Assembly: GCA_014379355.1 (NCBI GenBank)
Contig: JACMLX010000116.1
Span: 1 to 33,980, forward strand
Length of the DNA: 33,980 bases
Direction of reading: 5' to 3'
Source: Gemmatimonadaceae bacterium
GTDB lineage: Bacteria; Gemmatimonadota; Gemmatimonadetes; Gemmatimonadales; Gemmatimonadaceae
The notes beneath the pieces are model-generated. The model was not told where the DNA came from, made no database searches, and worked only from the letters and a program-made list of their open reading frames with translations. The translations under genes and the position numbers were made by a program. Shown piece after piece: positions 8,634 through 16,975 of this stretch; the first letter of the stretch is position 1, and each line of letters begins with the position of its first letter.

Positions 8634-10637
8634 CTACCGCGCCGCCACCTGCGCCAACAATTCTTCCGCGATCAACGGCTTTCGCAAGGAGAAGTGTGCA
8701 TCGGCCATCGCTTCGGGTCGCAGTTCCCAACCCGTGATGACACCAACGCGGATGTTCGGAAAACGCTGACGGATTCGAGTCGCGAGTTCGGTGCCGATCC
8801 CATCCGGCAATCCGATGTCGGTCACTACAACATCAAACGGTGGCGCGTCGCCAGCAAGTTCCGCCTCGGCCGCCGCCACGGTCGCCACGGCGATTACCTC
8901 GTGGCCGGCCATCTGCAGCACCTGCGTCACGAGCTCGCGCCCATCCACATGATCCTCCACCACCAGGATCCGGCGCGGCGCCAGCTGATGCGGATCGATC
9001 GCTGCCTGCACGGGCGGCGTGCGCGTCGACGGATCGGCCACCGGAAACACCAGGCGCACGGTCGACCCGCGCCCGACTTCCGATTCGATCTCGATCCGGC
9101 CGTTGTGTCGCTTCATCACGCCGTAGACCTCGGCCAGACCAAGGCCGCTTCCGTTCGGGCCCTTGGTGCTGAAGAACGGCTCGAATGCACGCTCCCGCAC
9201 TTCGGAGCTCATCCCGTGACCCGTGTCGTGCACTTCCACGATTGCGCTGCTGCGGTCGCGGCGCACCGTGACTCCCAGTGTACCACCGCCCTTCATCGCG
9301 TCGAGCGCATTCTGGATCAGGTTGAGCAGGGCCTCGCGCACTTCGCCGGCGACCGCGCGCGCCATCACGCCGGCGCTCAGGGTGCGATTCAGCAGCACCG
9401 CGCCGCCGCCGACGCGCTCCGCCCAGATCGGGCGGGTCATCGCAATCACCTCGTCGGTGACCACCGCCAGATCGACCATCGCATCCGGGGCAAGGTGAAT
9501 CGGATCCTGCCGCAGGAAGCGACCGACGCGCGAGGCAGTCGCCGCACCCGTTTCCGCCGCGCGCGCGATGCGGATCGCATAGTCGCGCACCTTCTCCGGA
9601 TTGCTGGCGTGCAATTGCAGCAGATGCGCCGCCGCCACGATCGGGTTGAGCGCGTTGTTCACATCGTGCATCACGCCGGCCGCCAGCTGGCCCACGGCCG
9701 CCAGGCGCCGCTCGCGATTGCGTGTCTCCTCGAGCCGCTCGATCTCGGCGGTCCGCTCCTTGACCTGCTGTTCGAGGCGCTCGGCTTCGGTGCTCACGAC
9801 CGCGTACAGCTCGTTCGCGCGCCGCACCTGCTCTGCCAGTTCGCGTGCGAGTCGTGTGCGCTCGGTCACGTCGCGCTCCACCGTCACGGCGCCGACGACA
9901 CTGCTGGCGGCATCACGCAGCGGATTCGAGTTCACCTCGATGATCTGCTCACCCTGCGCACCGCGCCGCACCAGCATCGTCTCACTGCGCACCGTCTCGC
10001 CACGCAGCGCGCGTGCGGTGGGATGTTCGTGCACGAACAGCGACGTCCCATCGACGCGGCGCGGCAGGTCGGCGCGCCACAGCTCGCGCAGCGAGGCCAG
10101 GTCCTGCGACGCATGATCGGAGTGCGCGGCGGAGTTCTCGCGCATCACGATGCCCTGACTGTCGAACACGCGCACCGATTCCGGCAGCACGTCGAAGATC
10201 GCCTCGAGCTGCGCGACGCTCCGTGCCAGCGCCTGGCGCAGCCCCTCGATCTCGGTCACTTCCGTCCCGACGATGAGCAATCCGCCGGACGACAGTGGCA
10301 CGAACGTCAATTCGACCATCTGCAACGCGCTGGCCGTATTGCGGAACGCCACGCGTCGCGTGCGCGACTCCTGACGGATGGTCGCCGCGTCGATCTCGTC
10401 GCTCAGATCGGCCAGTGCGTTCGGGAACGCATCGTACGCCGTCGGACGCCATCCGGCCGGCACCAGGGCGCCGATCAATGCGCGATAGCGCAGGTTGGCG
10501 CGCATCAACAGCAGGTCGATGTCGAATTCGGCCACCGCCAGCGGAAGCGCATCGAAGATGTGCTCGAGCCGGGCCACCGTCGCTTCAGGTGACGACGACA
10601 GGTCCGCGAGGAAGGGCGTGGTGCGAGGCATCGCCAT
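8634..10637 (-). CDS. Hybrid sensor histidine kinase (PAS-PAS-HisKA-HATPase-REC)
   Basis: A 667-residue soluble sensor kinase with no transmembrane segment. Order: PAS-like domain (about 20-135), second PAS (about 140-265, ending in VERDVTERTR), a coiled coil of Glu/Arg-rich heptads (about 265-310), HisKA with H324 in GVMHDVNNALNPI, and an HATPase_c domain (N box NLIQNALDA, G1 HDTGHGM, F box FEPFFSTK, G2 GSGLGL). A C-terminal receiver carries acceptor D607 in VVTDIGLPDG. It should autophosphorylate in response to a cytoplasmic signal, then pass phosphate to its own receiver or to a partner. No HPt protein is nearby. The ANTAR regulator immediately downstream is the obvious output. PAS domains often bind heme, flavin or small ligands; no ligand residue can be assigned here. 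The neighbouring ndh gene upstream hints at a redox context. Confidence 0.93.
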   Translation of the reverse strand: MAMPRTTPFLADLSSSPEATVARLEHIFDALPLAVAEFDIDLLLMRANLRYRALIGALVPAGWRPTAYDAFPNALADLSDEIDAATIRQESRTRRVAFRNTASALQMVELTFVPLSSGGLLIVGTEVTEIEGLRQALARSVAQLEAIFDVLPESVRVFDSQGIVMRENSAAHSDHASQDLASLRELWRADLPRRVDGTSLFVHEHPTARALRGETVRSETMLVRRGAQGEQIIEVNSNPLRDAASSVVGAVTVERDVTERTRLARELAEQVRRANELYAVVSTEAERLEQQVKERTAEIERLEETRNRERRLAAVGQLAAGVMHDVNNALNPIVAAAHLLQLHASNPEKVRDYAIRIARAAETGAATASRVGRFLRQDPIHLAPDAMVDLAVVTDEVIAMTRPIWAERVGGGAVLLNRTLSAGVMARAVAGEVREALLNLIQNALDAMKGGGTLGVTVRRDRSSAIVEVHDTGHGMSSEVRERAFEPFFSTKGPNGSGLGLAEVYGVMKRHNGRIEIESEVGRGSTVRLVFPVADPSTRTPPVQAAIDPHQLAPRRILVVEDHVDGRELVTQVLQMAGHEVIAVATVAAAEAELAGDAPPFDVVVTDIGLPDGIGTELATRIRQRFPNIRVGVITGWELRPEAMADAHFSLRKPLIAEELLAQVAAR

Positions 10638-10807
10638 ACGCTGAGGCTACCGGAGCGGTCCAGTCAGGTCAACGCGTCGCTCCGGTGACCCGGCGTGACG
10701 CGTCCACCGCGGCTCGATGTCCGTGGCGACATCGACATCGATGTGCCCACGGTACTGGTGTCGTGTCGCCCGGGTGTCGTGGCGGACATCGGTAACGTTA
10801 CACTGCG

Positions 10808-12187
10808 TCAGGCCGCCTCGCGCCCCGACGTCCGTTCGGTCGAGCGTTCACGCTCACGTTCCCGACTCGTCTTCAGCAGGCGATGCGCCGTCGTGCCGGT
10901 GATCAGTCGAACGCCGCGCTGATAGGTAAAGTACTGATATGCCCACTGAACGAACACCGTGATGCGGTTCCGGAAGCCGGCGAGATACAGAATGTGGATA
11001 AAGAGCCAGGCGATCCACGCGATCGTGCCTTGCATCTTCACCTTTCCGACGGCCGCGACGGCGCGATTGCGCCCGATCGTCGCCAGGTCGCCCTTGTTCA
11101 CGTACAGGAACGGCGTGCGTGCGGTGCCCGCAAGATCATGCGTGATCGCGCGCGCAGCGTGTTCACCCATCTGATTGGCCGCCGGCGCCACGGCCGGCAC
11201 CTGTGTGCCGTCAGGCATCGCGATCGATGCCAGGTCACCGATGGCGAAGATGTGATCGTGCCCCGGCAACGACAGATCCGCTTCGACGATCACACGCCCC
11301 GCGCGATCGAGCGGTACACCGAGCTGCGCGCCCAGCGGTGAGGCCTGATTGCCGGCGCCCCAGAACACGGTGTGCGCAAGAATGCGTTCGCCGCTGGACA
11401 AGGTCACACCATCGTCGTCCACCGACGTCACGACGGTACCGGTCCGCACATCGACGCCCAGCTCCACCAGGTCGCGTCTGGCGCGCGCGCTCAGGTCCTC
11501 CGGAAACTGGGCGAGGATTCGCGGTCCGCCTTCGATCAGGATGACGCGCGCGGTGGACGGATCGATGCGACGGAAATCCTTCTTCATCGCCTTCTTCGTG
11601 ATCTCGGGAATCATGCCAGCCAGCTCGACGCCGGTCGGCCCGCCACCGACGATCACGAAGGTGAGCAAGGCATCGCGTTCGCCCTCGGCGCTGGCGCGTT
11701 CCGCGGCCTCGAAGCTGAGCAGAAAACGACGTCGCATCTCGAGCGCGTCCTCGATGCTCTTGAGGCCCGGTGCGTTCGCTTCCCACTCGGGATGACCGAA
11801 GTACGCATGCCGGGCGCCGGCGGCAATCAGCAGATAGTCCCAGTCGACCGTGCTCGTACCGGCATCCAATGTCACGGTGCGCGCCGTCACGTCGATGCCA
11901 CCCACCTCCGCCATGATCACCGTGACGTTCGGCTGGTTGCGCAGCATCCAGCGGATCGGCACCGTGATATCGGCCGGATTGAGCACGGCCATCGCCACCT
12001 GATAGAGCAGGGGCTGAAAGAGGTGGTGATTCGTGCGATCGATGAGCGTGATGCGGACATCGGCGGCGCGCAGCGCGCGTGCCGCCGAGAGACCGGCAAA
12101 GCCGCCGCCGATGATCACGACATGGGGGCGCGGATCGCTGGCGTGCGTGCTGGTGATCCGGGTGCTGGTATTCGGTTCGGCTTGCAT
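10808..12187 (-). CDS. ndh: Type II NADH dehydrogenase (NDH-2)
   Basis: A single-subunit, FAD-containing NADH:quinone oxidoreductase on the inner face of the membrane; it does not pump protons. From ATG 12187 it is 459 residues. The FAD Rossmann motif is VVIIGGGFAGLSAARAL (from about residue 23), the NAD motif is FVIVGGGPTGVELAG, and a third conserved block is HIFAIGDLAS. The late hydrophobic/aromatic helix (about 385-425: IAWLFIHILYLAGF, FVQWAYQYFTYQRG) is the usual membrane-binding and quinone-site region. A charged RERERER tail closes the protein. CGGAG lies about 12 nt before ATG 12187; a longer frame to 12259 is unlikely because it would overlap promoter DNA. A Rex-type operator lies 85 bp upstream, so expression should rise when NADH/NAD is high. 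Confidence 0.93.
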   Translation of the reverse strand: MQAEPNTSTRITSTHASDPRPHVVIIGGGFAGLSAARALRAADVRITLIDRTNHHLFQPLLYQVAMAVLNPADITVPIRWMLRNQPNVTVIMAEVGGIDVTARTVTLDAGTSTVDWDYLLIAAGARHAYFGHPEWEANAPGLKSIEDALEMRRRFLLSFEAAERASAEGERDALLTFVIVGGGPTGVELAGMIPEITKKAMKKDFRRIDPSTARVILIEGGPRILAQFPEDLSARARRDLVELGVDVRTGTVVTSVDDDGVTLSSGERILAHTVFWGAGNQASPLGAQLGVPLDRAGRVIVEADLSLPGHDHIFAIGDLASIAMPDGTQVPAVAPAANQMGEHAARAITHDLAGTARTPFLYVNKGDLATIGRNRAVAAVGKVKMQGTIAWIAWLFIHILYLAGFRNRITVFVQWAYQYFTYQRGVRLITGTTAHRLLKTSRERERERSTERTSGREAA

Positions 12188-12271
12188 GCGTCGACGTCGC
12201 TCCGGTGCGGGACGGGTCGCTGGAACTCGTCGGTGCAGCTCGGCAGGGATACTCGGCAAGCGCCAGCACGC

Positions 12272-12289
12272 TTGTGAAACTTTTCACAA
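12272..12289. promoter_or_regulatory. Rex (NADH/NAD redox repressor) operator upstream of ndh
   Basis: TTGTGAAACTTTTCACAA exactly fits the Rex consensus TTGTGAA-N4-TTCACAA. The palindrome extends to 12271-12290. It is the only such site seen in the window and lies 85 bp before the ndh start, between divergent genes. In Bacillus subtilis and other bacteria Rex directly represses ndh. The rex gene is not in the window. The 359-bp gap 12188-12546 otherwise holds no gene I can support. Confidence 0.85.
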
Positions 12290-12546
12290 GTTACTGCATC
12301 CGGCCACATCGCCATAGCGGGCCGGTCAGGCGACCCGGTCATCCGCTGGACAAACGGCAATTCATATGGTACAAAACAACTTACGGCTCAGGCTGGCGTG
12401 GCACTGGCCTCGTTCGTGCAACGTATACCATTCAGCAGTGTACAGCCGTCATGAGAACGTCCCCAGTGGATGTGCCACCATCGATCGCCGAATCCGATCG
12501 GAAGTTACGGACTGCAGCGACGATGCTGCGTGTCCAGGAGAGGGCC

Positions 12547-13098
12547 ATGCTTCGTCGAGTCTCGATCACAGACGCATACGTCATCGTCGTCGCCGCCTTG
12601 CTGGGCGCCGGTGGAATTTTCTTTGTCGGTCGTGGAGACTCGCTCGGCTGGTGGCTCCTTGTCGCGTGTGTGCTATCGACCCTCCTCGTCATCAGCCGCC
12701 CGTTCACACAGGCGATCGACGACGAGTCGCACAAGCGCGACAAGCTCGATGTCTCCCAGTGGGGCGTGCGTCGCTATGACAGCGCGGGCATGAACGAATC
12801 CGTCTCGTGGTCGGACCTGAGTGAAGTGGACGTCGTCGCCACGCCCGATACCGAAGACATCGAGGATGTGTACCTGGTGCTGCGCGGACAGAATACGAAC
12901 GGACTGATCGTGCCGCACACGCTGGCCGTTGAATCCGGCATCCTTGGTGAGCTGGAGCGACGCCTCGGCGCATTCGACAGCCAGGCGTTCGTCGATGCGT
13001 TGTCGAGCAGCGTGGACAAGGTCTTCGTGCTCTGGCGTGCCTCGAACTCCGTCAATGATTTCGGGCCCGAACCGCGGATGCGCGTCCAGACCAACTAA
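12547..13098 (+). CDS. Small membrane protein of unknown function
   Basis: I do not recognise a family. The start ATG 12547 is chosen because AGGAGAGG (12,536-12,543) sits just before it; upstream in-frame starts at 12451 and 12523 lack such a site. The 183-residue product has two adjacent membrane helices (about 8-25 and 30-50: YVIVVAALLGAGGIFF, WWLLVACVLSTLLVI). A soluble domain of about 130 residues follows, containing a WSDLSEVDVVAT strand and a VYLVLRGQNTNGLIVPH segment, reminiscent of a PH-like (bPH2) domain; that resemblance is weak. It is divergent from ndh, with 359 bp between. The Rex site is 257 bp away, so shared control is possible but not shown. Confidence 0.75.
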   Translation: MLRRVSITDAYVIVVAALLGAGGIFFVGRGDSLGWWLLVACVLSTLLVISRPFTQAIDDESHKRDKLDVSQWGVRRYDSAGMNESVSWSDLSEVDVVATPDTEDIEDVYLVLRGQNTNGLIVPHTLAVESGILGELERRLGAFDSQAFVDALSSSVDKVFVLWRASNSVNDFGPEPRMRVQTN

Positions 13099-13155
13099 GT
13101 GAAGCGCTGCACAAGAGACCAGCGGATCGCATGATCGGCTGAGGACGTCGACGGC

Positions 13156-13183
13156 GCACGGCCATTCCACCCGATGGTCGTGC
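13156..13183. terminator. Hairpin terminator between convergent genes
   Basis: Inverted repeat GCACGGCCAT (13,156-13,165) and ATGGTCGTGC (13,174-13,183), 10 bp with one G-U pair and an 8-nt loop, between the small membrane protein (+) and the M24 gene (-). It is followed on the plus strand by GTTGTTC, a weak U-rich tail. Confidence 0.6.
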
Positions 13184-13193
13184 GTTGTTCGCG

Positions 13194-14600
13194 TCACAGC
13201 GTCAGGAAACTCCATTCCTTCGAGAACGGAATGGAGCTCATCAACACACCGCGATCCTTCGTCACCAGCAGCCGATCGCTCGGATTGATGCCGATCCCGC
13301 GCTGCGCATCGTAGAGCCCCGGTTCCACGCTGAACGTCATGCCTTCCCGGATCACCGTGTCGTCCCCGAGCGCGATGAACGGTGGCTGATGCCCTTCGAA
13401 GTTCGTGCCCTGCCCATGACCCGGCCGGTGATAGATGAACTCCTGCATCCCGGACTTGATCTGGTGTGCGTGCACCTTCTGCGCGACGTCCGAGCACACC
13501 GCCCCCGGCTTGATCTCCTCGGCCATGATCTGCACCGTGTCGGCGACCACCTGCCACATGCGGTCGTGATGTGCGTTGCTCGGCGTGATGATGTAGTTCC
13601 GGTAGCCCTCGCCGCCGAATCCGCCGAGCAGGATGTCGCAGTTCACGTACACCGGCTGGCCGCGTCGCAGGCGTGTGTGGAAGAACTGGTTCGGGTGCGG
13701 ATACGCCGTCGCGACGCCGGCGCGCACGTAGTTGCCAGTTACCTCAATGCCGACGGCACTGTGCGGTTTTCCGTCGCGCTTCACATCGCGCATCATGAGG
13801 TTGATGCCGTATGCGCTGAGCGCCTGGCCCACCTGGTAGTCGGTGGCAGCGGTGCCGTGCTCGAGGATGTAGTCACGCGCGAAGCAGTGCACCTTGTCGA
13901 AATAGCGATATGCACGCTGTATCAGCGCTATCTCCTCCGACGTGCGGATCATGCGCATCTCCATGCACAGATCACCGATGTCAGTATTCGTCGCCCCCGG
14001 AAGTGTCGCGGCGAAGACCCGCTGACTGCTCGGCGTCAATTCGCGATCGAGGCCGATGGTCTTCCCGGCCAGTCCGCGATCCGCGAGATGCGTGAGCACC
14101 CACTTCCACAGGTCCACGCGCTGGCCGCGCTCGTTCTGCCCGCGATTCGGGAATCCGGTGGCGGCGTGCGGATAGCAGAAATAGTAGGTGTTCTCGGTGC
14201 ACCACCATGACGTGATCAGGTCACGATCGATGGCCGGTGAGTACCAGTAGATCGTGTCCGGTTCATCGACCAGCAACAGCGCCCACGTGGTGCGTTCGCC
14301 GCTGTTGCGGAAGCAGCCGGAGAAGTAGACCAGGTTCGCGTCGGCCTGCAGGAGAATGGCGTGCACGCCGCGCGCTTTCGCCGCATCGCGGAGCCGTTGA
14401 GTCGTGGCCTTGTACCATGCCACCGGCAGCCGATCCACACCGACCGGCGCCGGAGCGGGGTGGTGCGGATTGGGCACGAGCAGCCGTGCCGAACCCTGTG
14501 GCGGTGCGAATGCTTCCATCGCCGCGAGATCGGACGCCGCCGCTGCAGACGCTGCGATGGACAGGCCCATGGTTCGAACGAATTCGCGACGCGAGGACAT
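13194..14600 (-). CDS. Tat-exported M24-fold protein (aminopeptidase P/creatinase-like), metal site incomplete
   Basis: A 468-residue protein with a twin-arginine start (SRREFVRTMG) and Ala-rich h-region, so it is exported folded. The N-terminal creatinase-like domain (about 55-200) precedes the pita-bread M24 domain. Of the five metal ligands of Xaa-Pro peptidases, D322 (VNCDILLGG), the histidine in RPGHGQG and the glutamate in FSVEPGLY are present. The second Asp falls at GEGYRNY (no Asp), and the last Glu is replaced in GIGINPSDRLLVT. It may therefore act like creatinase, which uses the fold without metals, or be inactive as a peptidase. ATG 14600 gives the complete Tat signal, but no Shine-Dalgarno sequence is evident. 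It is transcribed away from the 14,829 gene; the 228-bp divergent gap has a 14-bp direct repeat. Confidence 0.85.
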   Translation of the reverse strand: MSSRREFVRTMGLSIAASAAAASDLAAMEAFAPPQGSARLLVPNPHHPAPAPVGVDRLPVAWYKATTQRLRDAAKARGVHAILLQADANLVYFSGCFRNSGERTTWALLLVDEPDTIYWYSPAIDRDLITSWWCTENTYYFCYPHAATGFPNRGQNERGQRVDLWKWVLTHLADRGLAGKTIGLDRELTPSSQRVFAATLPGATNTDIGDLCMEMRMIRTSEEIALIQRAYRYFDKVHCFARDYILEHGTAATDYQVGQALSAYGINLMMRDVKRDGKPHSAVGIEVTGNYVRAGVATAYPHPNQFFHTRLRRGQPVYVNCDILLGGFGGEGYRNYIITPSNAHHDRMWQVVADTVQIMAEEIKPGAVCSDVAQKVHAHQIKSGMQEFIYHRPGHGQGTNFEGHQPPFIALGDDTVIREGMTFSVEPGLYDAQRGIGINPSDRLLVTKDRGVLMSSIPFSKEWSFLTL

Positions 14601-14670
14601 GTGCGATGTGTGGTGATGAGACGGAGCGGTGACGAGCGGCGGCAGCCGGGACGGCCGTCGTGTCGCACCG

Positions 14671-14700
14671 CGCGTGCGACCGTGGACGCGTGCGACCGTG
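14671..14700. repeat. 14-bp direct repeat in a divergent promoter region
   Basis: CGCGTGCGACCGTG occurs at 14,671-14,684 and again at 14,687-14,700, a 16-bp period, 71-100 bp upstream of the M24 gene start. It could be a tandem operator or simply a local duplication. Confidence 0.55.
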
Positions 14701-14828
14701 CTCCGGCGATACGAGGAGTATCACGCCCGATTCTGCAGCGTCATCTGTCGACACGCCAGACGGGCAGTGGCGCGAGATGGCCCGGACCGTTTCTATACCG
14801 ACGACCACAGCACTCTGCGGAGATCGGC

Positions 14829-15095
14829 ATGCGCACGTCGATCATCATCCTGATGGGGCTCGGTATCTGGGCGACCGGGATCTTCCTCGCACATCGCCTT
14901 GGGAAACCGGGGGGCACCGCGATTTCGGACGCGACATTGGCCTTCATCACGTTCTGGTTTCTCGCCGCCGCGACCAACATGTGGGTCGGGGTAGCACAGG
15001 CGGGCGACACGTTCCGCGAGGAACTGCCGGTGTTCGCCATCATCTTCGGCCTCCCGGCGGCGATTGCGGCGATCGTCAAGAAGAAGTTCTTCTGA
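14829..15095 (+). CDS. Small three-helix membrane protein, unknown function
   Basis: An 88-residue hydrophobic protein. Predicted helices cover about 3-21 (IIILMGLGIWATGIFLA), 35-57 (LAFITFWFLAAATNMWVG) and 66-83 (LPVFAIIFGLPAAIAAIV), ending in a basic KKKFF tail that should stay cytoplasmic. GGAG at 14,819-14,822 lies 6 nt before ATG 14829, which supports translation. I recognise no family and can assign no role. A TATACC at about 14,795 could be part of a -10 element, but the -35 is not clear. A 240-bp gap separates it from the nucleotidase, so it is not tightly coupled to it. Confidence 0.75.
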   Translation: MRTSIIILMGLGIWATGIFLAHRLGKPGGTAISDATLAFITFWFLAAATNMWVGVAQAGDTFREELPVFAIIFGLPAAIAAIVKKKFF

Positions 15096-15335
15096 GCGCC
15101 CGAGCGGTCAGAGTGCTCGTAGCGATTCCGAAAGTTCGGTGACGGTTGATCGCGAGTATCTTCACGCGACGTGCTACCTCATCGTGGCCGGCCCTGGCTG
15201 GTTACCAATGGGCGCATCGAGCGCGTGCTCGAGACAGCTGAGCAGATCGCTGGCCCTGGCGGATTCGGCTCGGACACCGGGCGGCACCGACTCGAGCGGC
15301 ATCATCGGGATTCGTCCGACGGAGGACAGAAGGCA

Positions 15336-15869
15336 GTGCAGCGTATCGCGATCGACATGGACGAAGTGCTCGCCGACACGGCGGCGCACCAGCTGGCGTG
15401 GTACGAACGAGACTTCGGGCCCGGCCTCACGATGGCGGACCTGCACGGGAAACACTTCCACACGCTCGTGCCGGAAGCGCATCGGTCACGTATCCGTGAG
15501 CATCTGCATCATCCGGCGTTCTTTCGGGACATCCCGCTCATGCCCGGCGCCGTGGACGCGATCCGCACGCTGAGCTCGCGCTTCGAGATCTTCGTCGCGA
15601 GTGCGGCGATGGAGCATCCGGTGTCCTTCACGTCGAAGTACGAGTGGCTGCGCGAGCACTTTCCCGACATCGCGCCGTCGCATTGCGTATTCTGCGGCGA
15701 CAAGAGCGTGCTCGGTGTGGACTACCTGATCGATGACAGTCCGTATCAGCTGGTGCGGTTTCGCGGTGAGCCGATCATTTTCTCGGCGCCGCACAATGTG
15801 CACGAGACACGGTTCCGGCGCGTGGAGGACTGGCCAGATGCCGTCGCGCAGCTGATGGGTACACCGTAG
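15336..15869 (+). CDS. 5'(3')-deoxyribonucleotidase-like HAD phosphatase (NT5C family)
   Basis: A 177-residue cytoplasmic HAD-superfamily phosphatase starting at GTG 15336, with GGAGGA at 15,321-15,326. The catalytic DxD is at the N-terminus (IAIDMDEVLAD, nucleophile D7 and acid D9). Motif II lies in FVASAAM, and the motif III/IV region reads CGDKSVLGVDYLIDD. The short cap and overall length match the NT5C family, which removes 5' phosphate from deoxynucleoside monophosphates. An in-frame start at 15171 would add 55 residues with no family resemblance and is not used. The stop shares one base with the next GTG (TAGTG), so translation is coupled to the GNAT gene. Together with the HD-type nucleotidase at 17,557 it suggests a nucleotide-pool-sanitising theme. 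Confidence 0.85.
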   Translation: MQRIAIDMDEVLADTAAHQLAWYERDFGPGLTMADLHGKHFHTLVPEAHRSRIREHLHHPAFFRDIPLMPGAVDAIRTLSSRFEIFVASAAMEHPVSFTSKYEWLREHFPDIAPSHCVFCGDKSVLGVDYLIDDSPYQLVRFRGEPIIFSAPHNVHETRFRRVEDWPDAVAQLMGTP

Positions 15870-16390
15870 TGCACATCCGCGCTGCGACCGTCGACGACAT
15901 TCCGGCCATTCTCGCGCTGCATCGTCTGGTGTCGTCGACGAGCGGCGGACTGGCGCGATATCCGGACGAGATTACCGAGGACTACGTCGCTGGCGTCGTG
16001 ACACACAGCCTCGCGGACGGCGTGATCGTGGTGGCGGAGTGGCCGGACATCGACGGTCTCGCCGGCGAGCTTCACACGTACCGGAATCCGCTCCGCCTCT
16101 TCCAGCATGTGTACACCAATCTCACGATCGCCGTGCATCCGGAAACACAGGGTCGCGGCGTCGGACGCGCATTGTTCACGTCCTTGCTGGACACGGTACG
16201 ACATGAGCGTCCGGACGTGTTGCGGGTGGAATTGATGGCCGCCGAGCGCAATGCGCGAGCGCACGGCTTGTACGAATCGGTGGGGTTCGTGCGGGAGGGT
16301 CGGTTCGATCGTGCCATCCGCGGCCCGGACGGCCGGCCCGAAGGGGACATTCCGATGGCCTGGTTCCGCACACCGGCGTCAGAATCCTGA
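15869..16390 (+). CDS. GNAT-family N-acetyltransferase
   Basis: A 173-residue acetyl-CoA-dependent acetyltransferase. The GNAT fold starts at MHIRAATVDDIPAIL. Motif A, the pantetheine/pyrophosphate loop, is VHPETQGRGVGRALF (about 90-104). Motif B is ELMAAERNARAHGLYESVGFVREGR (about 120-145), the arrangement seen in RimI/RimJ-like and small-molecule acetyltransferases. The acceptor substrate is unknown. The start is GTG 15869, overlapping the TAG of the nucleotidase gene by one base, typical of translational coupling. The next gene begins 11 bp downstream with its own Shine-Dalgarno sequence, so the three probably share a transcript. A protein-N-terminal or antibiotic substrate cannot be distinguished from the sequence. 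Confidence 0.88.
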   Translation: MHIRAATVDDIPAILALHRLVSSTSGGLARYPDEITEDYVAGVVTHSLADGVIVVAEWPDIDGLAGELHTYRNPLRLFQHVYTNLTIAVHPETQGRGVGRALFTSLLDTVRHERPDVLRVELMAAERNARAHGLYESVGFVREGRFDRAIRGPDGRPEGDIPMAWFRTPASES

Positions 16391-16401
16391 TCGGAGAAAC
16401 A

Positions 16402-16968
16402 ATGCAGCAGATCTGGTCCGTAGGGGTATGTGCGATGATATGGACGCTGATGACGGCGCCCGGCAGCGCACATGTCGCGCAGGCGAACGCACGGCCTGCG
16501 ACGCAGGCGCACGTCACCCGGTCACGCGACACGCAGTCACACGACATGCAGTCACACTTTCAGGCGGTACCGATGCACGCTCGCGGCACATTCGAAGTCA
16601 GGATCACGCCGCTGCCGGTGGATGACTACACCGACGCGACGTCGCTCGGTCGCATGACGATCGACAAGCAGTTCAGCGGCGACATGGTCGGCATCGGCAA
16701 GGGTCAGATGCTGACGGGAATGAGTGCTGTGAAGGGCTCGGCCGCGTATTCCGCCATCGAGCGATTCACCGGCACGGTGGCGGGCAGGCACGGGACGTTC
16801 GTGATGCAGCATACGGGAATCATGACGCGCGGTGCGCAGTCGCTGGTGATCACCATCGTGCCGGACAGCGGCACCGACGACTTGACGGGCATCACCGGCG
16901 CGCTCGCCATCATCATCGAGGGCAAGCAGCACTCGTACGATCTCGAATACTCGATCGCGGCACCGTGA
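16402..16968 (+). CDS. DUF3224-family exported protein
   Basis: A 188-residue protein. Residues 1-26 form a signal peptide (VCAMIWTLMTAPGSAHVAQA). The DUF3224 domain fills about 60-188: LGRMTIDKQFSGDM, GSAAYSAIERFTGTVAGRHGTFVMQHTG and VPDSGTDDLTGITG are the family's usual blocks, forming a small beta-barrel related to allene-oxide-cyclase-like folds. No biochemical role is known to me. Between signal and domain lies a low-complexity linker with an imperfect tandem 15-bp duplication (16,527-16,556) encoding two DxQSH units. GGAG at 16,393-16,396 supports ATG 16402. It lies 11 bp after the GNAT gene and 7 bp before the rhomboid gene, so it is probably in the same operon. Confidence 0.85.
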   Translation: MQQIWSVGVCAMIWTLMTAPGSAHVAQANARPATQAHVTRSRDTQSHDMQSHFQAVPMHARGTFEVRITPLPVDDYTDATSLGRMTIDKQFSGDMVGIGKGQMLTGMSAVKGSAAYSAIERFTGTVAGRHGTFVMQHTGIMTRGAQSLVITIVPDSGTDDLTGITGALAIIIEGKQHSYDLEYSIAAP

Positions 16969-16975
16969 ATCCCCG

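Noticed and set aside
8610..10592. 660-codon plus-strand frame
   Set aside because: Antisense of the hybrid histidine kinase, with no recognisable motif.
10793..10800. TAACGTTA palindrome as an operator
   Set aside because: Only 8 bp, located at the 3' end of ndh, with no promoter context.
12673..13557. Minus-strand frame bridging the small membrane protein and M24 genes
   Set aside because: Crosses the stop and hairpin of two better-supported genes; no domain.
15171..15336. Longer N-terminus of the NT5C-like protein
   Set aside because: The added 55 residues have no family match, while GTG 15336 has a GGAGGA site and gives the standard HAD N-terminus.
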